Source of the DNA: Clostridia bacterium
GTDB lineage: Bacteria; Bacillota; Clostridia; TANB77; CAG-508
DNA length: 44,117 nucleotides
Direction: 5' to 3'
Assembly: GCA_022791675.1 (NCBI GenBank)
Contig: JAAVZN010000016.1
Span: 1-44,117, forward strand
Shown: positions 9,923 to 22,804 of the stretch, one piece after another
How the letters are laid out: each line of letters begins with the position of its first letter
Numbering within the stretch: the first letter of the stretch is position 1
Position numbers and translations under genes: made by a program
Notes under the pieces: generated by a model
What the model was told of the DNA's origin: nothing
Seen by the model: the letters and a program-made list of their open reading frames with translations, nothing else
Database searches by the model: none

Positions 9923-11464
9923 TTATTCCTTATCTAATAAACTCTCTCCTGTCATTTCTTCTGGTTTTTCAAGATTCATTAAATCAAGCATTGTTGGTGC
10001 TAAATCTGCTAATTTTCCTCCTGCTTTTAATTTTAAGTTTTCATCAGAAGTTACTAAAATCAATGGTACTGGATTGGTCGTGTGAGCGGTGTGTGGTTCT
10101 CCTGTTGTATAATCTATCATTTGTTCCGCATTTCCATGGTCTGCTGTAATTAGTAAATTTCCTTTTTTCTCTTCGACTAACTCAACTACTTTTCCAACAC
10201 ATTCATCTACTGCTTCTACTGCTTTTTGAGCCGCTTCTAAGCTTCCTGTATGTCCTACCATATCTGTATTGGCATAATTTAATATAATACAATCATATTG
10301 TTCTTGTTGAATTGCATCTAACACTTTATCAGTTACTTCATAAGCACTCATTTCTGGTTTTTGATCATAAGTTTCTACCTTAGGAGAAGGTACTAATATT
10401 CGATTTTCTCCCTCATATTGTTTTTCTTCTCCACCATTAAAGAAAAATGTTACATGTGCATATTTTTCTGTTTCTGCTATACGTAATTGTTTCAATCCCT
10501 TTTTACTCACATATTCTCCAAAAGTATTTTGTAACGATTCTTTTTGGAAAGCAATATGCACATTTGGCATAGTTTCATCATAATTTGTAAAACATACATA
10601 ATATAAAGCTAAATCTTTTTTGGTTTCAAATCCATCAAATTCTGGATCAACCAAAGCTCTTGTAATTTCTCTCGCTCGATCTGGTCTAAAATTGAAGAAA
10701 ATAACAGAATCATGTTTTCCAATTGTTGCAATTGGTTCTTCATTATTACAAATAAGAGTTGGTTCTACAAATTCATCAAATACTTCTTTTTGATAAGAAT
10801 CTTCAATCGCTTTGATTGGACTTCCTGCTTTGTTTCCTTCTCCTTTTACTAAAGCATCATAACATTTTTGAACTCTTTCCCATCTTTTATCACGATCCAT
10901 TGCATAGAATCTTCCCGTTATACTTGCAATTTTTCCCACTTCTTTTTCATTCATTTTTTCTTGCAATTTTAAAATATATCCTTCTGCTGATGCTGGTGGC
11001 GTATCTCGTCCATCTAAGAAACAATGTACATATACATCTTCAAAATCTCTTCTTTTAGCCATTTCTAATAAGCCATATAAATGACGATTATGACTATGTA
11101 CTCCTCCATCTGATACCAATCCTAAAATATGCAATTTTGAATGATATTTTTTACAATTTTCAATTGCTTCTATAAATTGTGGATTGGTAAAAAAATCTCC
11201 CTCTTCAATTGATTTGGTAATTCTCGTTAATTCCTGATATACGATTCTTCCAGCCCCAATATTAGTGTGTCCAACTTCTGAATTTCCCATTTGTCCTTCT
11301 GGTAATCCAACTGCAAGACCACTTGTATGAATTTCAGTATGATTATATTTTTTCATTAATTTATCCATATTAGGTGTTTTTGCTAATTTAATTGCATTTC
11401 CATCATTTTTTGAATTCTCTCCAAATCCATCTAATATCATTAGCATTGTTAGCTTATCTTTCAT
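9923..11464 (-). CDS. gpmI: 2,3-bisphosphoglycerate-independent phosphoglycerate mutase
   Basis: [60 protein letters not shown]. Confidence 0.97.
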   Translation of the reverse strand: MKDKLTMLMILDGFGENSKNDGNAIKLAKTPNMDKLMKKYNHTEIHTSGLAVGLPEGQMGNSEVGHTNIGAGRIVYQELTRITKSIEEGDFFTNPQFIEAIENCKKYHSKLHILGLVSDGGVHSHNRHLYGLLEMAKRRDFEDVYVHCFLDGRDTPPASAEGYILKLQEKMNEKEVGKIASITGRFYAMDRDKRWERVQKCYDALVKGEGNKAGSPIKAIEDSYQKEVFDEFVEPTLICNNEEPIATIGKHDSVIFFNFRPDRAREITRALVDPEFDGFETKKDLALYYVCFTNYDETMPNVHIAFQKESLQNTFGEYVSKKGLKQLRIAETEKYAHVTFFFNGGEEKQYEGENRILVPSPKVETYDQKPEMSAYEVTDKVLDAIQQEQYDCIILNYANTDMVGHTGSLEAAQKAVEAVDECVGKVVELVEEKKGNLLITADHGNAEQMIDYTTGEPHTAHTTNPVPLILVTSDENLKLKAGGKLADLAPTMLDLMNLEKPEEMTGESLLDKE

Positions 11465-11479
11465 GTTTACACTTCCTTT

Positions 11480-12232
11480 TTATTTTTCAAATTGGACTAT
11501 TTTACTAAACTCCTCTACTTTTAAACTTGCTCCTCCAACTAATCCTCCATCGATATCTGACATTTCAAATAATTCTTTTGCATTTGTGCCCTTTACGCTT
11601 CCTCCATATTGTATTATAACGCCATTAGCTATCGTTTGTCCATAGATTTCAGCAATTTTATTTCGAATGGCTTGAATGCTCTTATTGGCATCTTCTTTGG
11701 TTGCTGTTTTTCCTGTACCTATTGCCCAGATTGGCTCATAAGCTATAATTGTATTTTCTACTTGTTCTGGCATTAGTCCTTCAAGCGCTAGTCTTGTTTG
11801 ATTCGTAATAATTTCTTCTGTTTGTCCAGCTTCTCTTTGTTCTAGCGTTTCCCCTACACATACAATTGGTTTTAAGCCATTTTCAAATGCCACTTTTACT
11901 TTTTTATTTACAGTTTTATCTGTTTCATTAAAATATTGTCTTCTTTCAGAATGCCCAATGATGACATACTCTACTTGAATTGCCTTTAACATTTTGGCAG
12001 ATATTTCTCCTGTATAAGCTCCACTTTCTTCATAATGCATATTTTGTGCTCCTATTTTTATATTGGTATTTTGTGCTGTCAATAATGCATAAAATAAATC
12101 TGTATAAGGCACACACAATACGACTTCATTTTCTGTATCTTTGACTTTTGGTGCCAATTCTTCAATAAAACGAATCGCTTCATTCGGAAGCATATTCATT
12201 TTCCAATTTCCTGCAATTACTTTTTTTCTCAT
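11480..12232 (-). CDS. tpiA: Triosephosphate isomerase
   Basis: RKKVIAGNWKMN, VIIGHSERRQYF, AYEPIWAIGTGKTAT. Confidence 0.98.
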   Translation of the reverse strand: MRKKVIAGNWKMNMLPNEAIRFIEELAPKVKDTENEVVLCVPYTDLFYALLTAQNTNIKIGAQNMHYEESGAYTGEISAKMLKAIQVEYVIIGHSERRQYFNETDKTVNKKVKVAFENGLKPIVCVGETLEQREAGQTEEIITNQTRLALEGLMPEQVENTIIAYEPIWAIGTGKTATKEDANKSIQAIRNKIAEIYGQTIANGVIIQYGGSVKGTNAKELFEMSDIDGGLVGGASLKVEEFSKIVQFEK

Positions 12233-12804
12233 AAACTCTTCTCTCCTTTTAACTTTTTTTCTATTATTTTCACTAATTTTTCTACAGACTCTTCTGTGTA
12301 ATCATTATAAAAAATAAAATCAAATTGTTTTCTATATTCTTCCTCTTCTCTAAATTTTTGAGCATGTCGCTCCATTTCTTTTATTCTTTCTTGCTCTATT
12401 TGTTTTGGTAATTGTCGTTCTTTTAGTTTTAATTTTGCCTTTTCTAAACTTTTAGGAAGAATATAAATAGTAAAGGTGTTTTCAATCTGTGTTTTTAATT
12501 TTTCAATCAATGAATATTGTAATTCAACAATACTATCTTCTTTACTTTCCATTTTGTCTTTTGGCCAACCATATTGATACCCTAAAAATTTTACAGGAAG
12601 TATAATTTCTTTCCTTCTTTTTAATTCTTCAAATTCTTTATCCGTAACAAATTTTTTATCTTCACCATCAACTTCATCTAATCTTTTAGGTCTAGTCGTT
12701 ACAATTGCTTGTGTGTCAATTCCTAACCTTTTCTGAACTTCCTTTTTTAAATAGGACTTTCCAACACCTGTTTCTCCTGATAATGTTATGATCATTTTTA
12801 TCAC
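12229..12804 (-). CDS. Guanylate-kinase-like P-loop protein
   Basis: IITLSGETGVGKSYLKKEV Walker A, TTRPKRLDEVDGEDKKFVTDKEFEEL. Confidence 0.75.
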   Translation of the reverse strand: MIKMIITLSGETGVGKSYLKKEVQKRLGIDTQAIVTTRPKRLDEVDGEDKKFVTDKEFEELKRRKEIILPVKFLGYQYGWPKDKMESKEDSIVELQYSLIEKLKTQIENTFTIYILPKSLEKAKLKLKERQLPKQIEQERIKEMERHAQKFREEEEYRKQFDFIFYNDYTEESVEKLVKIIEKKLKGEKSL

Positions 12805-13424
12805 TACTTTTCCTTTTCTTTTTCTTGGTACGCTTCTCTTACTTGTTGAAAAATTTTTTCAAATCTTTGGTCGTAAGGAAACTTTGTTTTATTTTGTCTG
12901 ATTGCTTCCCACACGACTTCTTGTGGAACCCATTTTACTCCCTCTACTTCTTCTAATTGTTTGGCACAGGTTTTTAGTTTCGTTTTCTTAACAAAAAACT
13001 GAATAAAGAATTTTCTTTCTTCTCCTCTACTTTGAAATATTAAATCTAATTCTTCCAATTTTTTTAGATTTTGACTTGCTTCTCTTCTTGCCAATTCCGC
13101 TTCTAATTCACTACCTGAATGGAGTTCTTCTACATATTCTCTAATCATTGCTTGTGTTGGTGTTTCGTTGCCTTCTATATGTCCTGAAACAATATCTAAT
13201 TTTCCTGGCGTAAGTTTTGTATCCGCTCTTTTTTCTACTAATATATTTCCTTGTTCATCTAATAGAAAGCAAGAAACTCCTCTAAGATAGCTATTGGAAT
13301 TGAATTCTCCTTCTGGTACAATACTACTTTTATAAATTTTTTGATTGTTCTGTCCTTTTTCAAAAGTTTTATAAAAGCTTCTTTTAGGTTTATTTACTTG
13401 CATTTCCTTTTTAAAATCATTCAT
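12804..13424 (-). CDS. NUDIX hydrolase
   Basis: Nudix box GHIEGNETPTQAMIREYVEELHSG. Confidence 0.88.
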   Translation of the reverse strand: MNDFKKEMQVNKPKRSFYKTFEKGQNNQKIYKSSIVPEGEFNSNSYLRGVSCFLLDEQGNILVEKRADTKLTPGKLDIVSGHIEGNETPTQAMIREYVEELHSGSELEAELARREASQNLKKLEELDLIFQSRGEERKFFIQFFVKKTKLKTCAKQLEEVEGVKWVPQEVVWEAIRQNKTKFPYDQRFEKIFQQVREAYQEKEKEK

Positions 13425-13445
13425 ATTTTTACGTCCCCTTTTTAT

Positions 13446-14630
13446 TTATTTTTCCAACAAACACTCAATTCCTGGTAATTTCTTTCCTTCTAGAAATTCT
13501 AAAGAAGCGCCTCCTCCTGTTGAAATATGAGTCATTTTATCTTCTAATCCTATTTTCTTGACTGCTGCTGCAGAATCTCCCCCTCCAATAATTGTCGTAC
13601 CATTCATTTCTGCTAATGCTTTTGCTATTTCATTCGTTCCGATTGCAAATTGGTCTACTTCAAATAATCCTAAAGGTCCATTCCATACAACAGTTTTTGC
13701 ATTTTTTAATTCTTGTATGAATAATTTTATACTTTCTTCTCCAATATCAAATCCTTCCCAATCTTTTGGAATCTCATTGTATTTTACGGTCTTTGTTTCT
13801 CCTTTTAGTTCTTCTGATTTTCCTATTTTAGTATCAATAGGGAGTAACAATTTTACCCCTTTTTCTTCCGCTTTTTTCATTAGTTCTTTTGCCAAATCTA
13901 ATTTATCTAATTCACAAATTGAGTTTCCTACTTCGTATCCTTGTGCTTTAAAGAATGTATATGCCATTCCTCCTCCAATTATAAGTGTATTAACTTTTTC
14001 TAATAAGTTGTCAATTACCCCTATTTTATCAGAAACTTTTGCTCCTCCTAAAATAGCAACATAAGGTCTTTCTGGATTTGTTATTGCATCTCCTAAAAAT
14101 TTTAATTCTTTTTCTATTAAAAATCCTGCAACTGCTGGTAAAAATTCAGCTATTCCTGCCGTTGAACTATGCGCTCTATGTGCACTTCCAAAAGCATCAT
14201 TCACATAAATTTCTGCCATCTCAGCTAATTGTTTTGCAAAATTCAAATCGTTATCTGTTTCTTCTTTATGAAATCTCACATTTTCTAGTAACATTACTTG
14301 ACCATTTTGTAATGCCTCCGCTTTAGATTTTGCATCTTCTCCTATCACATCGTTTGCCATTACCACTTCTTTTCCTAATAATTTTTCCAATTCTTTTGCT
14401 ACTGGTTTTAATGAATACTCTGGCTTAAATTCTCCTTTTGGTCTTCCTAAATGAGAACACAAAATAATTGCACAATTATTTTCTAGTAAATATTGAATTG
14501 TTGGCAATACCGCTACAATTCTTGTGTTATCTGTTATCATTTTGTTTTCGTCCATAGGAACATTAAAGTCACAACGAACGATTACTTTCTTCTCTTTTAA
14601 ATCAATATCTTTTACTGTTTTTTTATTCAT
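13446..14630 (-). CDS. pgk: Phosphoglycerate kinase
   Basis: [48 protein letters not shown]. Confidence 0.98.
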   Translation of the reverse strand: MNKKTVKDIDLKEKKVIVRCDFNVPMDENKMITDNTRIVAVLPTIQYLLENNCAIILCSHLGRPKGEFKPEYSLKPVAKELEKLLGKEVVMANDVIGEDAKSKAEALQNGQVMLLENVRFHKEETDNDLNFAKQLAEMAEIYVNDAFGSAHRAHSSTAGIAEFLPAVAGFLIEKELKFLGDAITNPERPYVAILGGAKVSDKIGVIDNLLEKVNTLIIGGGMAYTFFKAQGYEVGNSICELDKLDLAKELMKKAEEKGVKLLLPIDTKIGKSEELKGETKTVKYNEIPKDWEGFDIGEESIKLFIQELKNAKTVVWNGPLGLFEVDQFAIGTNEIAKALAEMNGTTIIGGGDSAAAVKKIGLEDKMTHISTGGGASLEFLEGKKLPGIECLLEK

Positions 14631-14844
14631 ACTACATTCCTCCTAACAAATGTTTTTTTCTTTTCTTACTATTAGTATTACCCTTTTTCTTAAACTGATA
14701 TCATTTTATACTAAAAAAAATTACTTTGCAAGTATTCTTATTAAGTTTCCTTGTTTTTACATTTTTAGTTGTACTTCAACAGTTTTAGTTTGTTTTATTT
14801 CTTTTTTGTTCAGTATAAAATATTACTGTTATGAGGTGTTATAA

Positions 14845-15174
14845 ATGGAAAATCTAAATTATATTGAAATTGGAAATAGAATTAAAGTAAAAAGAAAAGA
14901 AATGAAATTAACACAAGAGAAGTTGTCTGAAATTATTGACGTTTCTCCTTCTTATGTAAGCGAAATTGAAAGAGGTTGTAGTATTTGCAGTTTATCTACG
15001 ATTACAAAAATTGCTCAAACATTAGATATGAGTTTAGATTATCTGATTTTTGGTATGAGATTAAATAATTCAAATATGATTTTTAGTGAGATCTTAAAAA
15101 CAATTCCTGAAAAAAATCATGCATTATATTTTAGTTTATGCAAAAATATTGCTGAGACTTTAAAAAATTCGTAG
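14845..15174 (+). CDS. XRE/Cro-CI family HTH regulator
   Basis: IGNRIKVKRKEMKLTQEKLSEIIDVSPSYVSEIERGCSICSLSTITKIAQTLDMSLDYLIFG. Confidence 0.9.
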   Translation: MENLNYIEIGNRIKVKRKEMKLTQEKLSEIIDVSPSYVSEIERGCSICSLSTITKIAQTLDMSLDYLIFGMRLNNSNMIFSEILKTIPEKNHALYFSLCKNIAETLKNS

Positions 15175-15480
15175 CTATTTTTCCACAAGATTCATAGCTT
15201 CTTTTATTTTGTCTTTTGTTTTTATTGTTACTTTCTGTAGTGGATCAAATTCTAATAAAATTTCATTTTTTTGTATCCTCGTTATTTTCATAAGTTGACT
15301 CATATTAAATCCGATTCCTTCTTGGGGATTCTTTTTGTTTTCTAGGATTAATATTTTTTCTTTTTGCCTTATTTGTATACATTTGATTAAAAGACTTCCT
15401 ATCATAATTCCTTGCAGATTTAATACAATATCTGTTCCTTGTTCTTTCTCTAAAAATCGTATTAATTCTTCTTTTGTCAT
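15175..15480 (-). CDS. Hypothetical protein (101 aa)
   Basis: Intact ORF, MTKEELIRFLEKEQGTDIVLN...; converges with the HTH gene with no gap. Confidence 0.6.
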   Translation of the reverse strand: MTKEELIRFLEKEQGTDIVLNLQGIMIGSLLIKCIQIRQKEKILILENKKNPQEGIGFNMSQLMKITRIQKNEILLEFDPLQKVTIKTKDKIKEAMNLVEK

Positions 15481-15490
15481 ATTTCCCCTC

Positions 15491-16804
15491 CTATTCCTTT
15501 TTTATTTCTTCTAATTCTTCTTTTGATATCTCTGTCATTAATAATATTGTTTTTTCATTTAGGCTGTTTCTTAACATTCTCTTTATTATATCGTACATGT
15601 TTTGCTTTTTTTCTTGTTCTATTAACTTGTTGATTTCATTTTCTCTGTCTTGTAATATTTTTTCTTTTGTTGCAATAACTTTTTCTTTTTGTCTAAACTC
15701 CTTTTCTTTTTCCTGAAACTTCTTTTGTTTTACCTTGATATCCTTTTCTTTTACTTTAATATCTTTTTCTTTTACTTTAATATCTTTTTCTTTTACTTTA
15801 ATATCTTTTTCTTTTACTTTTATATCTTTTTCTTTTACTTTTATATCTTTTTCTTTTACTTTTATATCTTTTTCTTTTACTTTTATATCTTTTTCTTTTA
15901 CTTTGATGTCTTTTTCTCTTGTTTCCACCTTTTCCATCTTTTCTTCAATTAAATTATCAAAATATTCTTCTAAAGCTGTTAACATACTATTTCCTCCCCT
16001 CTTATTTTTCATTTTCCTAATAAACTCTTCGATTTCTTTTTCTTCTATTTTTCTACCAATAGAACCACACACCATTTTTAATAATACATTTACTTCTTTA
16101 TCATTCAATGCCTTTTTCTCTATTTCTCTTAAATACTCTTTTATTTTATCTTTTTGCTTTGCCTTTTCCAATAGTAATATTTTTGACAAAAAATTTTGTT
16201 GTTCCCACAACTCTTCTTCTGTATAATTGTTGATATCTACCAAATTATAAGAAGTAAAAGTTGTTTTTTGTAAGCCTTTTAATTTCATCTGGCATTCTTC
16301 AAAATATCTTCTTGCATTCCATTTTCTACTTCCTGTATACAATACAATTGGATACACAATCGGCATTTTATAGCCTTTGTTTTTTAATTTTTCTTTCTTT
16401 ACCGCATTTCTTATGATTTCAATACTATAATTTAAAATTCGATAAGCCATAGAATAATCAATTTGTGATTGTTGTTCTATTAAGAAAAATATGTCTTCTC
16501 CATTTTTTTTATAAACAATATCTGCTTCTTTTGATTTAAAATCTTTTGTTATAAAATGACTATGATACCTTTCAATCTCATTTTTTGTAATTGCATATTG
16601 CGTATTCTCTAATTCTAAAACATAATTAATAAACTGGACCGCTTCCTCTTTATCCTCTAAAATAATTTTAAATCCTTTATCTTTACATTGATGGATTTCT
16701 TCTAACTTATATTCTGTTGCTGTATCTTCTATTTTTATCATTTGTTTTGTATAATTCAGATAGTCAGAATAAGTAACTTTCTTCATTGTTATTTCCTTTC
16801 TCAT
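15491..16804 (-). CDS. Rpn/PD-(D/E)XK family nuclease-like protein with heptad-repeat coiled coil
   Basis: KEADIVYKKNGEDIFFLIEQQSQIDYSMAYRILNYSIEIIR...PIVYPIVLYTG typical of Rpn/transposase_31-like proteins; probable start MKKVTYSDYL. Confidence 0.75.
   Translation of the reverse strand: MRKEITMKKVTYSDYLNYTKQMIKIEDTATEYKLEEIHQCKDKGFKIILEDKEEAVQFINYVLELENTQYAITKNEIERYHSHFITKDFKSKEADIVYKKNGEDIFFLIEQQSQIDYSMAYRILNYSIEIIRNAVKKEKLKNKGYKMPIVYPIVLYTGSRKWNARRYFEECQMKLKGLQKTTFTSYNLVDINNYTEEELWEQQNFLSKILLLEKAKQKDKIKEYLREIEKKALNDKEVNVLLKMVCGSIGRKIEEKEIEEFIRKMKNKRGGNSMLTALEEYFDNLIEEKMEKVETREKDIKVKEKDIKVKEKDIKVKEKDIKVKEKDIKVKEKDIKVKEKDIKVKEKDIKVKEKDIKVKQKKFQEKEKEFRQKEKVIATKEKILQDRENEINKLIEQEKKQNMYDIIKRMLRNSLNEKTILLMTEISKEELEEIKKE
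15725..15917. repeat. 21-bp in-frame tandem repeat (about 9 units) encoding KEKDIKV
   Basis: Repeated TTTTCTTTTACTTTAATATCT / ...ACTTTTATATCT units visible in the sequence. Confidence 0.95.
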
Positions 16805-17008
16805 TATAATTTTATTTCACAGTTAAGTCAAATTTTATGAATCGATAAAATTAACATCATTCTTCTGTTTCTTGCTTTTTTTGTTTTCTTATCTCTTTTT
16901 TTCTATTTTTTTTATTTTTGGAAATTTTCAGAATCAAAATTTGAATGAAATATGTCTTTTATCCTAATACATTTTTTTCTATTTGTCAATATTTTTTTCA
17001 AAATTATA

Positions 17009-17030
17009 AGAGAGATCAAAAATCTCTCTT
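17009..17030 (-). terminator. Terminator after carB
   Basis: AAGAGAGAT-CAAA-ATCTCTCTT-type stem loop right after the carB stop; weak T-tract. Confidence 0.55.
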
Positions 17031-17035
17031 ACTAT

Positions 17036-20000
17036 TTATTCATCTATTGTTGAAATTCCTAGCGTAATTTCTTCTAAAACCTCTAATAAGACTCTTACTG
17101 TATCTAATGCTGTAAAAATTGGAATATTGTTTTCCACTGCACACCTTCGTATAAGTGCTCCATCTGTTTCTTGATCTACTGAATCAATGTTTCTTGTATT
17201 TATTACGTAATTTACATATCCTTTTCTCATTGAATCCAATATCTCTTCACTTCCTTCACTTATCTTCTTTTTCACTCTTGTCCTAATCCCATGTTGTTTC
17301 AAGAAATTAGCAGTTCCTTTGGTTGCTTCAATATTAAATCCTAAATCATAAAATCTTTTAATCAAAGGAAGGGCATCTACTTTGTCCTTATCTGCAATTG
17401 TTAAAAAGATGGTTCCATAATTAGCCAAATGCATTCCAGATGATTGCAATGCTTTATATAATGCTCTTGTTAATTTTTTATCATAACCAATTGCTTCTCC
17501 TGTTGATTTCATTTCTGGTGATAAACAAGCATCTAAACCATTCAACTTAGAAAATGAAAATGCTGGCGCTTTTACATACCATTTTTCTTTTTCCTTTGGA
17601 TAAACTTCTGTTATTCCTTGTTCTTTCAATGTCTTTCCGAGCATAACTAGAGTTCCTATATCGGCTAATGAATATCCTGTTGACTTTGATATAAATGGTA
17701 CTGTTCTAGAAGACCTAGGATTTACTTCAATCACATAAACATCTTCATTTTTATCTACAATAAATTGAATATTATACAATCCAATAATTCCAATGCCTAA
17801 TCCCAGTTTTATTGTATAATCTATTATCGTTTGTTTTGCCTTTTCACTTACACTGAAAGTCGGATAAATACTAATACTATCTCCTGAATGAATCCCAGTT
17901 TTTTCAACATGCTCCATAATTCCTGGAACAAATACATCTTTTCCATCACATACAGCATCTACTTCTAATTCTTTTCCTATAATATATTTATCCACTAAAA
18001 CTGGTTGTTTTTTATTCACCTCTACAGCTGTTTTCAAATATTTCTCTAATGCTTTTTTATTTGAAACGATTTGCATTGCTCTTCCACCCAAAACATAGCT
18101 TGGTCTAACTAAAACTGGATAACCAATTTGATCTGCTACCTGAATACCATCTTCTATATTGGTTACTGCTTCCCCTTTTGGTTGCAATAATTTTAATTTT
18201 TTCATAACTTTTTCAAAAGCATCTCTATTTTCTGCTTTTTCAATTGCATTTACATCTGTTCCTATTATCTTTACTCCTAACTTAGCTAATGGTTCTGCTA
18301 AATTAATGGCTGTTTGCCCTCCTAATGCACTAATAACTCCCTCTGGCTTTTCCAAATCGATAATATTCATTACATCTTCCACCGTTAATGGTTCAAAGTA
18401 TAATTTGTCACTTGTTGTATAATCTGTAGAAACTGTTTCTGGATTATTATTTATGATAATAGCTTCATAGCCAGCTTCTTTAATTGTTTGAATAGCATGT
18501 ACCGTGGAATAATCGAATTCTACTCCTTGCCCAATTCTGATTGGTCCAGCTCCTAATACAATTATCTTTTTTTTCTTACTAACAATAGACTCATTTTCTT
18601 CTTCGTAACTTGAATAAAAATATGGTACATAACTTTCAAATTCACTACTACAAGTATCGATCATTTTATATACTGGATAGATTTTTTCTTTTTTTCTTAA
18701 AGAATAAACTTCTTCTTCTGTCATTTTCCATATTTTTGCAATATATTTATCACTAAATCCGATTTTTTTTACTTGTTTTAATAAATCGATCTTACCTTTA
18801 TTTTGTTTTAATATTTCTTCTGTCTTTACAATATTTTTAATTTTTTCTAAGAAAAACATATCAATTTTAGTAGTATTATAAATTAATCCTAAGTCTACAT
18901 TTCTCCTCATTAATTCTGCTATGGCATAAATTCTATCATCGGTTCCATCTTTTATGTAATTCATCAATTCTTCTGTTTCTATTTTGTCAAACTTTTTATG
19001 ATAAATGTGACAAACGCCAATTTCTAAAGAACGTATTGCTTTTAACAAACTTTCTTCTAGGGTTCTTCCTACACTCATCACTTCTCCTGTGGCTTTCATT
19101 TGAGTACTTAGTTTATTAGATGCTAATGTAAATTTATCAAATGGAAATCTTGCAATTTTAGTCACTACATAGTCTAAAGCTGGTTCAAAACTAGCTGGTG
19201 TATTGGCTAACAAAATCTCATCTAATCTCATGCCAATAGCAATTTTAGCTGAAACCCTTGCAATCGGATAACCACTTGCTTTAGATGCCAAAGCTGAAGA
19301 ACGTGATACCCTTGGATTTACTTCAATTAAGTAATAATGAAAAGAATGTGGATCTAAGGCAAATTGCACATTACAACCACCTTCTATTTTCAATGCCCTA
19401 ATAATTTTTAATGCACTATCTCTTAATAATTGATATTCTTTATTGGTCAGTGTTTGACTTGGTGCTACTACAATAGAATCTCCTGTATGAACTCCTACTG
19501 GATCTAAATTTTCCATATTACATACCGTAATTGCTGTATCATTCTTATCTCTTATCACTTCATATTCAATTTCTTTGTATCCTTTAATGCTTTTTTCAAC
19601 TAATACTTGTCCTACTGGGGATAGTTTTAATGCATGTTTAATGATCTCTTTTAGTTCTTCTTCGTTATCAGCAAAACCTCCCCCTGTTCCTCCTAACGTA
19701 AAAGCTGGTCGTAATACAACTGGATAACCAATTTGTTTTGCAGCTTCCATTCCTTCTTCTATTGTTGTCGCTATAATTGATTCTAGTACTGGTTCTCCTA
19801 GTTCTTCACAAAGAGCTTTGAACTTTTCTCTATCTTCTGCTTTTTCTATACTTTCACTACTCGTTCCTAAAAGTTCCACTTGACACTCTTGTAAAACACC
19901 TTTTTTATATAATTGCATTGCTATGTTTAGTCCTGTTTGTCCTCCTATTCCAGGAAGAATTGCATCAGGTCTTTCATAACGAATAATTTTAGCAATATAT

Positions 20001-20224
20001 TCTATGGTTAATGGCTCCATATATACTTTATCGGCAATTGCTGTATCTGTCATAATGGTTGCTGGATTTGAATTAACTAATATTACTTTGTATCCTTCTT
20101 CTTTTAAAGCTAAACAAGCTTGTGTTCCTGCATAATCAAATTCTGCTGCTTGTCCAATAACAATTGGCCCTGAACCAATTACTAGTACAGTTTTTATATC
20201 TTTTCTTTTTGGCATCTTCTTCAC
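17036..20224 (-). CDS. carB: Carbamoyl phosphate synthase large subunit
   Basis: [48 protein letters not shown], two ATP-grasp halves. Confidence 0.98.
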   Translation of the reverse strand: MKKMPKRKDIKTVLVIGSGPIVIGQAAEFDYAGTQACLALKEEGYKVILVNSNPATIMTDTAIADKVYMEPLTIEYIAKIIRYERPDAILPGIGGQTGLNIAMQLYKKGVLQECQVELLGTSSESIEKAEDREKFKALCEELGEPVLESIIATTIEEGMEAAKQIGYPVVLRPAFTLGGTGGGFADNEEELKEIIKHALKLSPVGQVLVEKSIKGYKEIEYEVIRDKNDTAITVCNMENLDPVGVHTGDSIVVAPSQTLTNKEYQLLRDSALKIIRALKIEGGCNVQFALDPHSFHYYLIEVNPRVSRSSALASKASGYPIARVSAKIAIGMRLDEILLANTPASFEPALDYVVTKIARFPFDKFTLASNKLSTQMKATGEVMSVGRTLEESLLKAIRSLEIGVCHIYHKKFDKIETEELMNYIKDGTDDRIYAIAELMRRNVDLGLIYNTTKIDMFFLEKIKNIVKTEEILKQNKGKIDLLKQVKKIGFSDKYIAKIWKMTEEEVYSLRKKEKIYPVYKMIDTCSSEFESYVPYFYSSYEEENESIVSKKKKIIVLGAGPIRIGQGVEFDYSTVHAIQTIKEAGYEAIIINNNPETVSTDYTTSDKLYFEPLTVEDVMNIIDLEKPEGVISALGGQTAINLAEPLAKLGVKIIGTDVNAIEKAENRDAFEKVMKKLKLLQPKGEAVTNIEDGIQVADQIGYPVLVRPSYVLGGRAMQIVSNKKALEKYLKTAVEVNKKQPVLVDKYIIGKELEVDAVCDGKDVFVPGIMEHVEKTGIHSGDSISIYPTFSVSEKAKQTIIDYTIKLGLGIGIIGLYNIQFIVDKNEDVYVIEVNPRSSRTVPFISKSTGYSLADIGTLVMLGKTLKEQGITEVYPKEKEKWYVKAPAFSFSKLNGLDACLSPEMKSTGEAIGYDKKLTRALYKALQSSGMHLANYGTIFLTIADKDKVDALPLIKRFYDLGFNIEATKGTANFLKQHGIRTRVKKKISEGSEEILDSMRKGYVNYVINTRNIDSVDQETDGALIRRCAVENNIPIFTALDTVRVLLEVLEEITLGISTIDE

Positions 20225-20251
20225 CTTTCCTATTTCTTATTTCAATTTATT

Positions 20252-21332
20252 TTATTTCTTCAATAAGTTAATAAACTTATCAAATAAGTATCCACTATCT
20301 TGTGGCCCTGGTGCACTTTCTGGGTGATATTGCACACTAAATACTTTGTCTTTTTTACATTCCACACCTTCTATTGTATGATCCAAAATATTGGTGTGTG
20401 TTACTTTTAAATCCGTTTTAGCTAATGATTTTTCATCAACTGCATAACTATGATTTTGGCTCGTTATTTCAATTTTGTCTGTCTCAATATTCAAAACAGG
20501 GTGATTTCCACCTCTATGACCAAATTTTAATTTATAGGTTTTGGCTCCATAAGCTAAACTTATCATCTGATGTCCTAGGCAAATACCAAAAATTGGATAT
20601 TTCCCTCTTAATTCTTTTACTAATTTAATCACTTCTTTTACATCTTCTGGATCTCCGAGGTCCGTTTGATAAAAATATTCCATCTGGTTTTAAGTCCATA
20701 ATTTCTTTTGCTTTTGTGTTATAAGGAACTACTGTTACATTGCACCCTCTTTGATTCAAACTCCTTACAATATTTAACTTAATGCCACAATCAACAGCTA
20801 CAACATTATACTTAGGATTTGCTGTTCTAGAATACCATTTTTTCTTACAGCTTACTTTTTCTACCGCATCTTTTGGTATGTCATTGTCTTTTAACTTTTT
20901 TAAAGCGGTTTGTTTACTTGTATTACAATCGGTTATGATTACCTTTCTACTTCCTTTTTCACGTATACTTCTTGTTAATTTTCTAGTATCAATTCCAGCT
21001 ATCCCTGGTATATCATTTTCTTCTAAATATTCTGATAGGGTCTTGGTATATCGAAAGTTACTTGGTAAATCATTGTATTCTCTTACAATCATACCACCAA
21101 TTGTTGGTTGCTTGGTTTCATAGTCATCATCTGTAATTCCATAGTTTCCAATTAATGGATAAGTCATAACTACCATTTGATAGGTATAAGATGGATCTGA
21201 TACAATTTCTTGGTATCCTACCATAGATGTATTAAATACAATTTCACAGATTGCTTCTTTGTCTGCTCCAAATCCATATCCATAATATTCTTCTCCATCT
21301 TCTAATACAATTTTTTTGTTAAATTCTTTCAT
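20252..21332 (-). CDS. carA: Carbamoyl phosphate synthase small subunit, encoded in two frames (+1 shift at CGG, 20655-20657)
   Basis: MKEFNKKIVLEDGEEYYGYGFG...YNVVAVDCGIKLNIVR...DGIFLSNGP then GDPEDVKEVIK...PIFGICLGHQMISLAYGAKTYKLKFGHRGGNHPV; span is 3n+1. Confidence 0.96.
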
Positions 21333-21361
21333 ATTCTACCTCCATTTTTGTAGTATTTTGC

Positions 21362-21390
21362 AAAAAAAAATAAGGAACACAACTCCTTAT
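21362..21390 (-). terminator. Intrinsic terminator/attenuator about 30 nt upstream of carA
   Basis: Minus strand ATAAGGA-GTTGTGT-TCCTTATTTTTTTT. Confidence 0.8.
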
Positions 21391-21473
21391 CAAAATGTAA
21401 ATAAAAATAAAACAACGATTAAGAAAACGTTTGCTTTTGTTATGAAATTTACTTTTCTTAATGGTTCTTTCAT
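21390..21473 (-). CDS. 27-aa membrane peptide / possible carAB leader
   Basis: SD GAAAGGAAAG then ATG: MKEPLRKVNFITKANVFLIVVLFLFTF*; stop overlaps the terminator stem. Confidence 0.55.
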   Translation of the reverse strand: MKEPLRKVNFITKANVFLIVVLFLFTF

Positions 21474-21511
21474 TTTCTTACTTTCCTTTCTTCTTTTTTC
21501 TTATCTATAAT

Positions 21512-21541
21512 ATTATAGCAAATTTTGACTATAAATTGCAA
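21512..21541 (-). promoter_or_regulatory. Sigma-A-like promoter upstream of 27-aa ORF/carAB
   Basis: Minus strand TTGCAA (21536-21541), 18 nt, TATAAT (21512-21517). Confidence 0.65.
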
Positions 21542-21593
21542 GTGTTTTCTGTATTATTTTGACTTCTTTCGTGATATTTCTTCTAAATATACA

Positions 21594-21638
21594 AAAAAAC
21601 CAACCGTTATTTTATCATAACGCTGGTTTTTTCTTTTC
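21594..21638 (-). terminator. Terminator after gap
   Basis: AAAACCAACCGTTAT-TTTATC-ATAACGCTGGTTTTTT; near-symmetric. Confidence 0.7.
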
Positions 21639-21649
21639 TATCTTATACT

Positions 21650-22804
<1,155 letters not shown>

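Noticed and set aside
15725-15917. CRISPR-like array
   Set aside because: Units are contiguous 21-mers with no spacers and are in frame inside a CDS.
21316-21510. 64-aa plus-strand ORF near carA leader
   Set aside because: Antisense to the leader region; no SD or recognisable product.
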